DNA of 64,000 nucleotides, from the NCBI GenBank assembly GCA_963965975.1, contig OZ014411.1, positions 7,363,001 to 7,427,000 of the forward strand, given 5' to 3'. Below are positions 36,830 to 48,800 of the stretch, in pieces. The position numbers and the translations under genes are program-made. The stretch's first letter is position 1. Every line of letters starts with the position of its first letter. This stretch comes from Xestospongia bergquistia. Taxonomy: Eukaryota > Porifera > Demospongiae > Haplosclerida > Petrosiidae. The notes under the pieces were generated by a model. It was given only the letters and a program-made list of their open reading frames with translations, ran no database searches and had not been told where the DNA came from.

Positions 36830-39298
36830 GTTTTTTTAGTAGTGGTAGTTTTTTCTACAAAAAGAATCCATGTAACATAATTATTGTGATGATACATCTT
36901 AGATCCCGGAATCAGACAGAGGGTGAAATGATAAACCAGTGCCAATGGTAACTATAGTGCTTAATCATACTTTTTGACTGAGATTTTTGGTCCAGAGGTC
37001 GAAGCTCCCTGGACTGTCCTATGATTGTTTTGACCTACTTTTAATCTATCTTTTATATATATATATTATTATGTATGTCCACATATATATGTATGTTATT
37101 CACTACAGGTTGTATTGGAAGAATCAAAAGGAAGAATGCATTAATAAGTATAACGGTATAAATTATTGTTACTGTACCTTCTCCTCCTCCTTTTGTTGCT
37201 CCTTTAAAAACTGCATTGTTACTATCTATTATGTGAATGTATATGCACACAATAAAAACTAAAATGCGGACTCACTTTTTCCTCCTATCTTCCTTTGTCT
37301 TTCAGCTTGTCTTTGGGCTTTTTCCCCAGCTTCTTGTCTCTTCTTCTCTTCCTTTTCCATTAATATTCTACGATTCTCTTCACTTGGTAGCACTTTAGCA
37401 GATGTCTTTGGCTCTGTGGCAGGTATTTTGACAGTTGGCTGTTCACTGATGACTCTCCCTAAGACAGTAGTAGGTGTCAGTACTCTAATGGAGTCGTCTT
37501 CTTCATCTGAAGAAATCTGAGCGGAATGTTTTGAGCCAGAATGGTACATTTCCAACCATTTATTATATTTAGTATCAGTAGTCAAGTCGTACCCTTCTTC
37601 ATATCGTCTCTGAAAGCGTAATAGCTCTTCTTCAGTAAATTCTATTACAGAAGAGGTGGTCTTTTCTTTGAAAGGGCTATACAGTGGTATGAATGATATA
37701 CTATAACGACTAACTGATTTATACGGATTCTCAAATCAATAATTATAGCACTCTTCTCTCCACGATCTTTTTAATGCTGAAAAACACCCCCTGTCCAACG
37801 GTTGGGTAATATGGTTGAATGAGGGGGAAGACAAAACATTATGACTCCTTCCTCTGCAGCTCTGTTTATGACAATCGGAGAATAATGAGATGAATGTCCG
37901 TCGACAAGAAGTAAAAGAGGACGTACTGGTGGGGCATGCAATAGAAAGTGATGTTGATACCAAAGGTCAAACAATTCCGCATCAATCCATCCAAAAACCG
38001 TAAATTGAACCGGGTACTTCTCCTTCTGTCATTCCTGGTTTCAAAGTTTTCCAATTGAAGATTATAAAGGGTGGAATAACATAGCCTCCAGCACTATAGC
38101 AGGCGAGTACAGTAATCTGTGCTTTGTCACCACTGGATACATTGTATGGGTGCTTCTGTCCTTTAATGACTGTTACCTTTGGTGGTGCTGGGTCAAGTGG
38201 AAACCCAAGTCAAGGTTTCATTTAGAAAAATCGACAAGGGGGGGCAAAATAGTACTTAGAAAAAATTTAGGGGGGCGAAGGGACTGCGTGCGAAAGTGTG
38301 CCCTCTAGGGGAGTCTGGTGGCATGCCCCCCAGACAATTTTTGAATTTTAGACCCTCTGAGATCACTTCTGGCACATTTTCAGACCATTTGTGGTTTTCA
38401 AATGACATGATAAGATGACCATATTACTGGTGCTGATAAGACACTTAACACCTATAGACCCTGGTGCTGATAAGGCACTTAGGAGTAATTTAACACACAT
38501 AGACTATTGGGTCTACATTCTCCTTGTGTTTAGACTAAGGTTATCTTATGCTGTATCTTCCTTGTGTTGAGTTTCAGCTCTGTTTTCATTACATCCAATA
38601 CCCCTTGAAAAAAAGGCTAACCTAATTTCCAAGGGGGGGGCAAGACTCTGGTAAGGGGGGGCAAATGCCCCCCCTGCCCCCCCCCCTAAATGAAACCCTG
38701 CAAGTGGAAACCCAGACTCATCACAGTTAAAGATTTGACATGGTTTTTGTAACAAGTTGTTATCTTCCAGAGTTTGTTCAAGTAAGTCGAAATATTTGTT
38801 GAGGATATCAGGGGAGGTACATATAACACAGGCATGAGAAAGAGGTTCTGGTTTCCTGAGGCATATTTCTGAATGCCTTTTTCTAAAGGAATCCCACCAA
38901 CTATGACTAACAACTCCAGTATGACCTTTTCTAGTGACGGCATTTTGAACAAGTGTCATTATATCTTGCTTTGACCTAGGATAACCAATAGAGGCACAAT
39001 GCTTCAGAAAAGAAACAAGTTCTTCTTCTTCCGTGTCCGAAACAAGCCTTGGTGGGCCACTCCGAGCACCGAACAATACACGACCAGTCACACGATCATG
39101 CAATGTGCTCTTTGGCATACCATAAATTTCCACTGCCTCTCTAAGTGACATTTCATTGTTTTTTACTGCTTCATACGCCTTGTAGAGTCTCTCTTCTTTC
39201 CAGTTTTTATACTGAGAGGGTCTCAACGGTCCAGACTGAGAAGGAGCAGGTGCCGCAAGAACAGCTGATGAAAAAACTCTTTCCTTTAAAGACAGCAT
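36508..39298 (-). pseudogene. pogo/Tigger-type transposase gene with mini-exon tail
   Basis: The main exon (37276-39298, minus) starts MLSLKERVFSSAVLAAPAPS. It has a CENP-B/Psq-like helix-turn-helix (LREAVEIYGMPKSTLHDRVT), a second DNA-binding region (VSHSWWDSFRKRHSEICLRK) and a DDE_1 core: IFNCDESGFPL; ITVLACYSAGGYVIPPFIIF; RPLLLLVDGHSSHYSPIVIN; CLPPHSTILP. The tail is basic and charged (EENRRILMEKEEKKRQEAGE). The exon ends at AAAA|GTGAG, and four phase-1 mini-exons (36795-36854, 36700-36753, 36604-36657 and 36508-36561) continue the frame with repeated HSKSND. The core is broken by a 493-bp insertion after FPL and by frame changes near 37990 and 37800, so a full enzyme is not made. The left end of the transposon and the terminal exon are not identified. 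Confidence 0.75.
38194..38714. mobile_element. 493-bp insertion with 14-bp target duplication
   Basis: CAAGTGGAAACCCA occurs at 38194-38207 and again at 38701-38714. Removing 38208-38700 plus one copy restores the transposase frame across FPL/DPAPP. The insert has imperfect inverted ends (AAGGTTTCATTTAG near its left end, CTAAATGAAACCCT at its right) and G-rich/C-rich runs. It has no coding capacity, so it is a non-autonomous element. The superfamily is unclear because a 14-bp duplication is long for a typical inverted-repeat element. Confidence 0.7.
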
Positions 39299-39777
39299 CT
39301 TTCTATATACAAAAAGGTATTTTAAAAATATCAAACTAAAACTTTCTATACCTTTGTCAACAAGGCCACAACACGTGATGATGACCAGTGGGTGGAGGTG
39401 CTAACAGGATGCATCTTGCACTGACTCAGACTTTATCTCCTTTCTACTATAATTATACTTATAATATTATGATTTATAGATAGTGCAAAAACTATAGTTT
39501 ACATAGAAAGCAACTTTTTAATTAAAATCGAGTGACAAGGGAAAGATAATGGTGAAATACGAGCATGAAGTAATTTTTCCGAATATGGGCGTGTCCGAAA
39601 TGTTGCACAAAAGTTCTTCGTGGCCGAGAGAAACACAACAGCGACGGCTCTCATTTGCAATAATAAAGAAGATGACCATTGACTATAGCACGATGACACA
39701 ACCAGCACCTGTCGTTCACGAATTCACAGAAACGAGCGTCCGAATATACCTGTTGTCCGAATATACGTTGCATACTC
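39299..39777. other. 5' flank of the pogo-type gene
   Basis: GC content is a little higher than in the surroundings. TCCGAATAT occurs three times (about 39577, 39738 and 39756), as expected for subterminal binding sites near a transposon end. The right terminus is probably close to 39775, where sequence homologous to the RTK leader region begins. No matching left terminus was found. Confidence 0.4.
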
Positions 39778-39873
39778 TAATTAACCCTGTCAGGAAGACT
39801 AAATTTGTTAGTTTAGGCTATTTTGCTTGTCCTTCCAAAGTACAGACTGACTAGCTAAAGTCTTTTACATAAA
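39778..39873 (+). promoter_or_regulatory. Short leader region of RTK3
   Basis: Only about the last 95 bp before the ATG resemble the upstream blocks of the other copies (TTTAGGCTATTTT ... CAGACTGACTAGCTAAAG). The rest, including the CACGTG-like palindrome, has been replaced by transposon sequence. Confidence 0.45.
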
Positions 39874-42800
39874 ATGAAGACAGCTCTGTGGACTATTCTT
39901 GTATCAATACTTTTATCACATCTTAATAAGAATGAAGGTAAGTACTGTGTATAGCCCAATTGTGTTTTTAGTATTGTCACTGCTGAGTACCTTAGCGTGA
40001 GGCAAAGGTTACCTCCCAAAATGTCAACTTCTTAAACTGTTTCATTACTGTGTTAGAATTAGCTTTCAGATAATAACTTGGTAGTACACCTAGTAATTGA
40101 CCAAATGACAGCCCCTATAAATTTCGTTTCAAAATTTTAGCCTTATGGTCTTTGATGCTTTTTGGTGATACAATAAATAATTGCATGAACTAAGTTTATC
40201 AAGTCAGTCATTTCAGTATAGAAAGAAGCAGTTTACCAGTTTTAACAATTTTTATTCAGTTTATGATGAAATGCAACTTTTTTACTACTCACAAATGTGT
40301 AAGAGACTTTTTCTTATTGGAAGATACAGTATTTGACTATTAGAAAGGAAAGAATAATAAAGAAGTGATATGTTCAGATCAATTGTGCCCATCTAAGACC
40401 ACAAATGAGGATGACATTGTTAAAGATGTCTGAGTTCACAATCACATCCAAACTCTGTTAAAACAAAGTAAAAATGATGAAGATGAGTGCCAAGGAGTAA
40501 ATTAAAAGTGTTGTACATGGATATTCTAAAGGATATTGTATGGTGTTGAACTTTAAATTATTATAAATAAATTATAATGTAACAGACTAAACTATCTTTT
40601 TATAAATTTCTTGATAGTTGACATATTGAGAGTAGACATCTTGGGAGATGGTATTTTGGGAAGAGTTGGTATTATATGAGTTGATATAATGGGAATTGAC
40701 ATTCTGAGACCTAATTGAGGCAACTAATCTGAATAGTGCAGCAAAATGTCCTCTTAGTTTCTATATAGTTTCTATATATATTATATAGAAACTAAAGTGA
40801 GATTTTCATTTTTTTTACTTAAGCAATTACAATTGCAAGGACACTTACAAACATGGCAATCTGCCCCTAAAAGACACAACTAAAGCTTAACTTTCATCAT
40901 ATTAATGACACTGTAGGCATGAATATATAGTAAATGTAGGTGTCATAATATATAGTATCAGATATTAACACAAAACACACAAAGTGTGTTGGAAGGAAAC
41001 TCAACTTTTGTTATTGAGAGTAGGTAATAACCACTAAGTAGTATGATGTCATGCCCTTCAAACATAAGACACAGACAATGCCATGTACTCAAAGTAGATA
41101 AGGAGGAAAGTCATCATAACAAAGAGATGCTCACTGCATAAGGCAAGCCCTGTGTATCCACATATTGTTAGGAGTGAGATTTTCATTTTTTTTACTTAAG
41201 CAATTACAATTGCAAGGACACTTACAAACATGGCAATCTGCCCCTAAAAGACACAACTAAAGCTGAACTTTCATCATATTAATGACACTGTAAGCATGAA
41301 TATATAGTAAATGTAGGTGTCATAATATATAGTATCAGATATTAACACAAAACACACAAAGTGTGTTGGAAGGAAACTCAACTTTTGTTATTGAGAGTAA
41401 GTAATAACCACTAAGTAGTATGATGTCATGCCCTTCAAACATAAGGCACAGACAATGCCAGGTACTCAAAGTAGATAAGGAGAAAGTCATCATAACAAAG
41501 AGATGCTCACTGCATAAGGCAAGCCCTGTGTATCCACATATTGATAGGGTATAATTACATTAGGGTATAAGTTTAATTAATAAACCACTGACTTTGTAGC
41601 TTTATGATATGATAGATTTACCAATCAACTGAACTGTTTTCATTTCTTGTAGCTCAATGTACTGATGGTACATTAGATATTATTAATCAAGTTAATTCTG
41701 ATGTCAAAGACAATGGACAACTCTTTATTTGTTCAAATGACACATGGTTTCCTCTCTGTTCAACTATGTTTGATAGTTATGCAGCACAAGCAGCATGTCG
41801 TCAACTTGGATTTGTAGATGGAAGTATGTTATATAATATTATAATAAAAAAGTCTTATATGACTATAAACATTTTATTTGTTAATGGTATGCCAATCAAC
41901 AATTATAAATTGAAGATTTTATTATCCAATTTGTTTCGTGATATTAGGTAACTAACCATGCAGGTTGAAATGTAATGGATGTTTCAGCAAAATCACACAT
42001 TTCTAAATGGGACTAAACTAACCATATCTTTATTTTAATGCCAGCATTCATATGTTAATAGTATAGCTTCCCAACCAATTTATTAAAAGCCAAATAATGA
42101 AGGTATAGTCAAATTATTTCTTTTTTACATTGTCACTAGCTTCTTATACTTATGAGGTCTAAGTATTAATGGAAATGAGTCAAGTGACACAATTCCCATT
42201 ATATGTATTCTAAAAATAAGACATATCATATGTTTGGTACAATATAATTACTACAGTTTTGTTAAAATAAAATATTTAAGAATCCATTATCTAAAACAGT
42301 TTTATTAGCTTAGAAGCAGCAACTAGATTCTTTATTGATATAAAATCTTAACAATATTAATGTATCTTCAGTCAGTATTTTAGCATTTATTGCCTTCTGA
42401 GTCTATGTTTATCTAAGTAGTAGCACGTACATAGAAGTACTACTTTATATTATTATGTATATTATATTCTTCCTTTTAACAACATTATTTTTACAGATTT
42501 ACTATCAGCCACGATTCAACAAAATAATTTCATTTTTATTGACATTGTTTTCTTTTGTGATGGCTATGAAGATCATCTCACTAATGGTGGATGTAATAAT
42601 AGAACTGTTCATACATGTCCATCACAACAAGGAGGACAACTACACTGTTATAATAGTAAGAATTATGAGCAATGATTTGTGACTCAACTCATTGATTTTA
42701 ATTCTTTCAATAACTAGGGAGTTGCTTTATTGATTCTTTACAACACATTCACTTTTTATTGTGCCTGCTAAGTAGTCCAATATTATATAATATAATAATG

Positions 42801-45800
42801 CTCAAAGATTCTCACCAGCTTGCTTTTCTTACAGTTTCCAGCATTCTATATCTATAGTCTTCCGCAGACACTACTGAGTATGCAATTTGTCTAGCTCAAG
42901 TCATTTGATATACTGTGAAGTCAATATATATCAAAACAATTATACAATAGATTTTTTGTCAATTATATTCTTGTTAATTGTGAATTTGATAGCACAGCAT
43001 AAACTTAAATATAAATCTGTTTTGCAGCTTATATACTTTATATGTAATCTAAAAGATTTGTCAAGTCTTGTTTTTCCTGTGCAATAAATGTATGTCAAAG
43101 TTTCAAGTATAAGAATAAAAAGTAATCAGTGTCACAATTTTTGATAAAATGTAACATTAGCCCATTCATTTATAGCATATAACAATTCTCTTTAAAGGTT
43201 TTCTTTCATTTCTATCCATTGACTTTCCTGGGCCAAAAAAGATAATTGAAATTAGCACTGGATCCAGAAGTGCTCTGTTCAATCTTACTGTGGACATACC
43301 ACTTGGGACTCGTACAGTAATGATTGGACATGTAAGTATGCACTATAGACACATCATTTTATTTCTAGGATAAAAAGTATTGAAAGACTAAGGTATACAT
43401 ATTTATACTATCACTTAATTTACAAAGTTAAGATAAACTGTCTTATAAAACTGTAGATATTGTATATAATGTAGTACACAGTACTTTACTAAACAATATG
43501 AGAAGAACATCAATGTAAAAAAACACTGTAAAAAAGGGCACTTTTTTAATGTGCAACATTACAGTCAGTATTACTGTTTATTTCCTTTACTGTCTTATTG
43601 ATGATCGAGATAAAATGTTTTTCTATTTCAGTTCTATGATAATGGAATGATTTCCTTTGGTCCTGATATTATTGAGGATTTTTCATCTGTCAGATTGGAT
43701 GCTAGTATGAACTATGATATTGTATTGCCATTCTTGGATAAGTCAGACATGCAAGACCACGAAGTGTTCTGTGGAGAACTACACTTGAAAGCTGACCAAA
43801 AGTTATGGTCACCTCTGTTTACAGTAGTTGACAGATACGTTCAAACAAATGGTGGTAATGATGGAGTTAACTTTACTGGTCAAGTACTGTTCTTTGTGGA
43901 ATCGTTCAGATACGTTAATAATATTGAGGTTTGTATTAAATTTAGCAAAATTTATATTTGTATAGTTATTCAATTGAATCAACCTATTGATAATTACAGA
44001 TGGTTATCATTAATAAGTTATTAGAATGTGAGGCCAAATATGTGAAATAAATAAACAGGCTTTACAGAAGTGAATACAGTGCACTGGCACAAAAGGATTT
44101 AATAAAACTGTCTTTAAGTATATTCACTGTATGTTTTTAATGGTCCATGAATTTTTTTTATTTTTTGCTTTTAGGAAGTAGTATTTCAAGCTGTTATTAT
44201 CAGTGATTACACAAAGACATTCACAATCTTTATATATAAGTGTGATCCTATATTAATACCAATTAATGCTATCATTGGATATAGTATAGCTAACTTTAGT
44301 TCTGAGATATTTCGGTATTCAGAGACACCATTCACTCAACAAATGGCCTGTATTAATACTCAAGTTAATGTAGAATATTATAATTTGATGTACAGTCTAA
44401 CTGAAAAAGTGCCAGGTACCCCCGACTTATATATATTGTATACAACTTATATGTTCTTTTGAATGACTCTGTAATAGATACTAAAAAGAAGAAGAGAAGC
44501 ACTATGAAAATAGTAAAGAGACAAACAGGACCATGTGCTAGAGCTAATCTAACACTATCAAGTTGTTGTAAATCTTTTCATGACCCTACTAGTTCATGTC
44601 GTGTTACTGATAATAATGGTGAGGGTTGTTACTGTGACTCACTATGTTTTGAAAGAAATGACTGTTGTAATGATGCTCCAGTTCAAGCTCCTTGTGTTCC
44701 ATGTAAGTAATAATATACTAAATTATTTTGTTTACAATTACATTTAGTATTTTCATTGTTACACTCTAGTTACATGAAGTTTTTCCTTTGATATCTTACA
44801 GTATGTAAAAATGGAACAGTTAATCAAGCTGGTTATACTTACTATCCCAAAGGTCGAGTTAGTATATGTCAAGATGGACTGCCAAGGTAACATTTACTTC
44901 ACAAAGCAACAGTATATACATAACTAAGATTGATATCACAATACATCAGTCATCCATATCAAGCATTAACAATGCACTTTATACTTGTACTTACTCAACA
45001 GGTTTATACAACAATCAGGTTCTAGTATTTCATTAATAACTAAGTCTGTAGTGTGTCAACAAATAGTTGATCAGATTACAACAATTGGAAGGGGTAAGTA
45101 ATACAAAATCATTAATACTTATTAGTTATAGATTGTTTGATACTTATTACATACATACATATCAAATGTCACCTGTATGGCCTTCTTTAATTACAGGTTA
45201 TGTAATGGTAGGAGTTCGTACACAGTCTTCCTTTTTAGTGGATCGAACAGATATAAATTGTATTGGAATTGAAAGGAGAGTACAGAATTGTTCATATATA
45301 ATGTTAAAGTCTCATTCCATTCTAAGTTCAATGGACACACTTGCTCTTGTTGATTGTAGAGGTCAGTTACATTGTAACAACATTGTGTAAGCATATTCAT
45401 TGTTATTTACTTATTGAACAACATGTTATAATTTTACTTTTCAAATTATTAAAGTTTAAGACTTCTTATATTACTGGATTAGGAAGAAGGCCTTTGCATA
45501 TCAGTCTTTATCATCCTAATAATGTTACATTCACAACTATGTGTGAAACTGCATTTCTTGGTTAGCAAAATGTCTTTGTCCATAAGCTAGGGTGTGTGAC
45601 TACTTTCTGAGTCTGAGGAGTGAAGAAAAGGAAAGATTTCAATATAGTTGGTTTGAATATCAAAAATCTTTATAATCTTGAAAATTTATCTGATTAGAGG
45701 ACTGAGCCTAGCTATTTTTCAGTTCTGAGCCTTTTAAATACTATAATCACTGCTACAGAATCTATGGGATCCCTTACATAGCAATGCTACAAATAAGCAT

Positions 45801-48800
45801 GTTTTTTCTTGAATGAGCACTGCATTTGGCAATATATTTGCTATAATAACCAATATAACTAACTATTAATGGCTCAATAGGTGGAGCAAAGTTATAACCA
45901 GGTTATAACTTTGCTTTATTGACAGCAAATTGGTCAATAAAGAGGAATTTGGACCTCTCAACATGGTACCACCAGGGCTGCCGTAAGGGAGACAGCTGGG
46001 GCTTTTTGCTTGGGTCCCAAAATAAAGGGACTCCAGACTACAAACTACAACTCATCACATATCATGCATGTTAAGGGCAATGCAAAATGTCACATTTTGA
46101 TTGTTCATGTTTCTATCTAAGTCTCACTTTTTAATTTACAATATGTCTACATGAAACTAAAACATAGATACCCTCCAAAATATATGTCACTATTAAACAA
46201 GGTGCTCCATACACACCTTGTCTTAAAGTATCATATCTGTGATATCTGCCTTATCTATAGAGTTTATAGCAGCTAATGCTTCAAGCTGTATTAATGGTGC
46301 AATAAAACTAAATCCACTTAACAAGTCTACATCAGCTACTCAAGGATTAATTGAAATCTGTATTGCTGGAAGATGGAACAGAACATGTTCATCTAATATT
46401 AGTAATGATGATGCTAGAGCTCTTTGTACAATAATGAGACTACCATCAAATGGTAAGATAAATCTGAAATAAAATTATGTACTATGTAGTTAAACTAAAA
46501 GTCTGATCGCAATAATTTTCATCTAATTTTGACCTTTGTTTTTTGCCATGAATGTCTTTTCTTCAATTACAAGGTTTCCACCAAATATCTGCAATTAATT
46601 TGTTTTATGGTTACAAAGTTATAGCTAAATTACCTACAAAACCAAAGTCTTACTGTAAATTATAATAAGAGCATGTAAAACTATTATAATAAATTATTAG
46701 TTAAGTTTAGTAAATTCTACTTTTTTTTGCAGCTGTACGTACAACTTTAGTAGACATGATGATCAGTTCAGGCATTACATTACTTCAATGTAATCCCAAT
46801 ATTGCTAGATCATTAAGAGATTGTACAATAAAACAAGGGACATGTTCTGAGTCTGTTGTGGCTGCAATTGTTTGTGGTAGCTCTGTTATTACTGGTGAGC
46901 TGTAGTATATTTAGGTGATAAACAGTGTAGTAAGTTGTTTCTGTATAGGAAGTATTTAGAGTAGCAGGACCTCATGATGACAGAAAAAAATAGAAGAGAG
47001 AGGAGCATGAAGCTTCCATGCAAATAATCTATATACTTTTTCCTTTGCTAGTCCATGTTACTATTTTGTATATACACACTTGAGTAAGAACTGCTCAGGC
47101 CAGACGATTGACTGTGCAGTGAATGTTGTCTGAATTATAACTGATTGTGCAGGTTCACTCTACTGCTGCCTAAAATATTTCTAACTAACAAAATTGTCTT
47201 TTTTCTAAACTATGAAAACAGGCTATGGGTAACAAAATATATGAAGTACATAAAATAATCTTCTTTCACCAGTGACATATATGAGCCTCTTCCATAAGCA
47301 GCAGCAGCAGCAGCAGCAGAGCTAAGATAAACTATGGTTACATCTGTAGCACAGATATTTCTGATATGAAAAGGTTGAACAAATCTCCAGTCATTTAGCA
47401 GTGTGCTTGTCCAAAAAAAGTAAATTGACTAGCATGGTGAAAAGTAGACATTCCAATTATTTGAGCAGAATATTCATACTCCTCTCCCTTTATCAGTCAG
47501 TATCCTGAACTTAACCATAAGCCTTTTGGACAAGATTGAGTGCTAAATTAAACAATTAAATGTGTTCATTAAAATTAAATCCTTTAAGTTACCATCACAT
47601 GAAATAGTTTGAAATAATATGTCATTTATTATTGATTATAATTATACAATGCTCATTTCATCTATAGTATTTCCTGTCACTCAAAGTACCCCTACAGCAA
47701 CTCAAAGTGCTACCCCTACAGCTACTCCAAGTCAAATTAATAACAATGAGTCACCAGCTCTGTATATAGGGATTGGTGTATCACTAGGAGCATTAGTAAT
47801 CATTATAACACTGATACTGTTACTAACACTGTTGATAATACGAAAAAAAATGGTTAGAAGAAAAATTCAGGGAAATGATTTCTGTAGTAAACAAATTGGT
47901 TCTTCATACAATCAATATCTTACTAATATAGCACAGTCTTTAACAGCTCTGTCAAGTAAGTCACTCACCTAATTAGATGCACACAAATGTACTAATGGTA
48001 AATTCTGACAGCAAAAATTAAATATTACTCCTAAAAATTATAGATAAACATTCTTTGTAGCAGGAATTTTTTGGTCTAAAATACTCTTTCATACTAAATC
48101 ATTAACATTATTACATAGGTAATATGTTAACTGTTGTAAAAGAAGATTTCTTAGAAAACTTAGAATCATCAGGACTAATTATTCCTTACAGTCATCTCAG
48201 ACTTTTAGACTGTGTGGGTCAAGGTATGTACTATACACACATGACAATCAGTTTGTATCACATTGTCTTACAGGAGAATTTGGTATTGTATATAAAGCTT
48301 ATTTATTTAATAAACAGGGAATACCTACTGATGTAGCTGTCAAGACCCTTAAAGGTCAGTGAGGGAGTAGCAACAAAAAATAGTACAGCAAAAAATAAAA
48401 GTGCAGTCATTACATCATGATAAAAATGTATAAAAAAGTCATTTGAAGTATACAATTGTAACAAAGTTTGTTTTAATTTTATAGCAAATATAAGCATACA
48501 ATGACAATATCTTATTTCTACTTATAGGTGCTTATTCTCAGGATGATGTCAATGATTTATTAATTGAGAGTATTAAAATGAAACAACTTAATCACTTCAA
48601 TGTAATGACACTTAAAGGAGTCTGTCTTGATGCTGGTCCTGCACCTTTTATAGTACTTCCATATATGGCAGGTATATACATAAGTGAATGTGGTATTGCT
48701 ATATACATTTAGGTTAGAAAAAGTAATGGCTATATACAAGCTATACACTATAGTCCCAGTTACTCTATGTATAGATACATCATTAATCATAATAGTGTTC

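Noticed and set aside
45470-45565. Possible extra RTK3 exon in intron 10 (reads [20 protein letters not shown])
   Set aside because: The matching stretches in RTK1, RTK2 and RTK4 contain stops and no consistent splice sites, and the exon 10/11 frame joins correctly without it.
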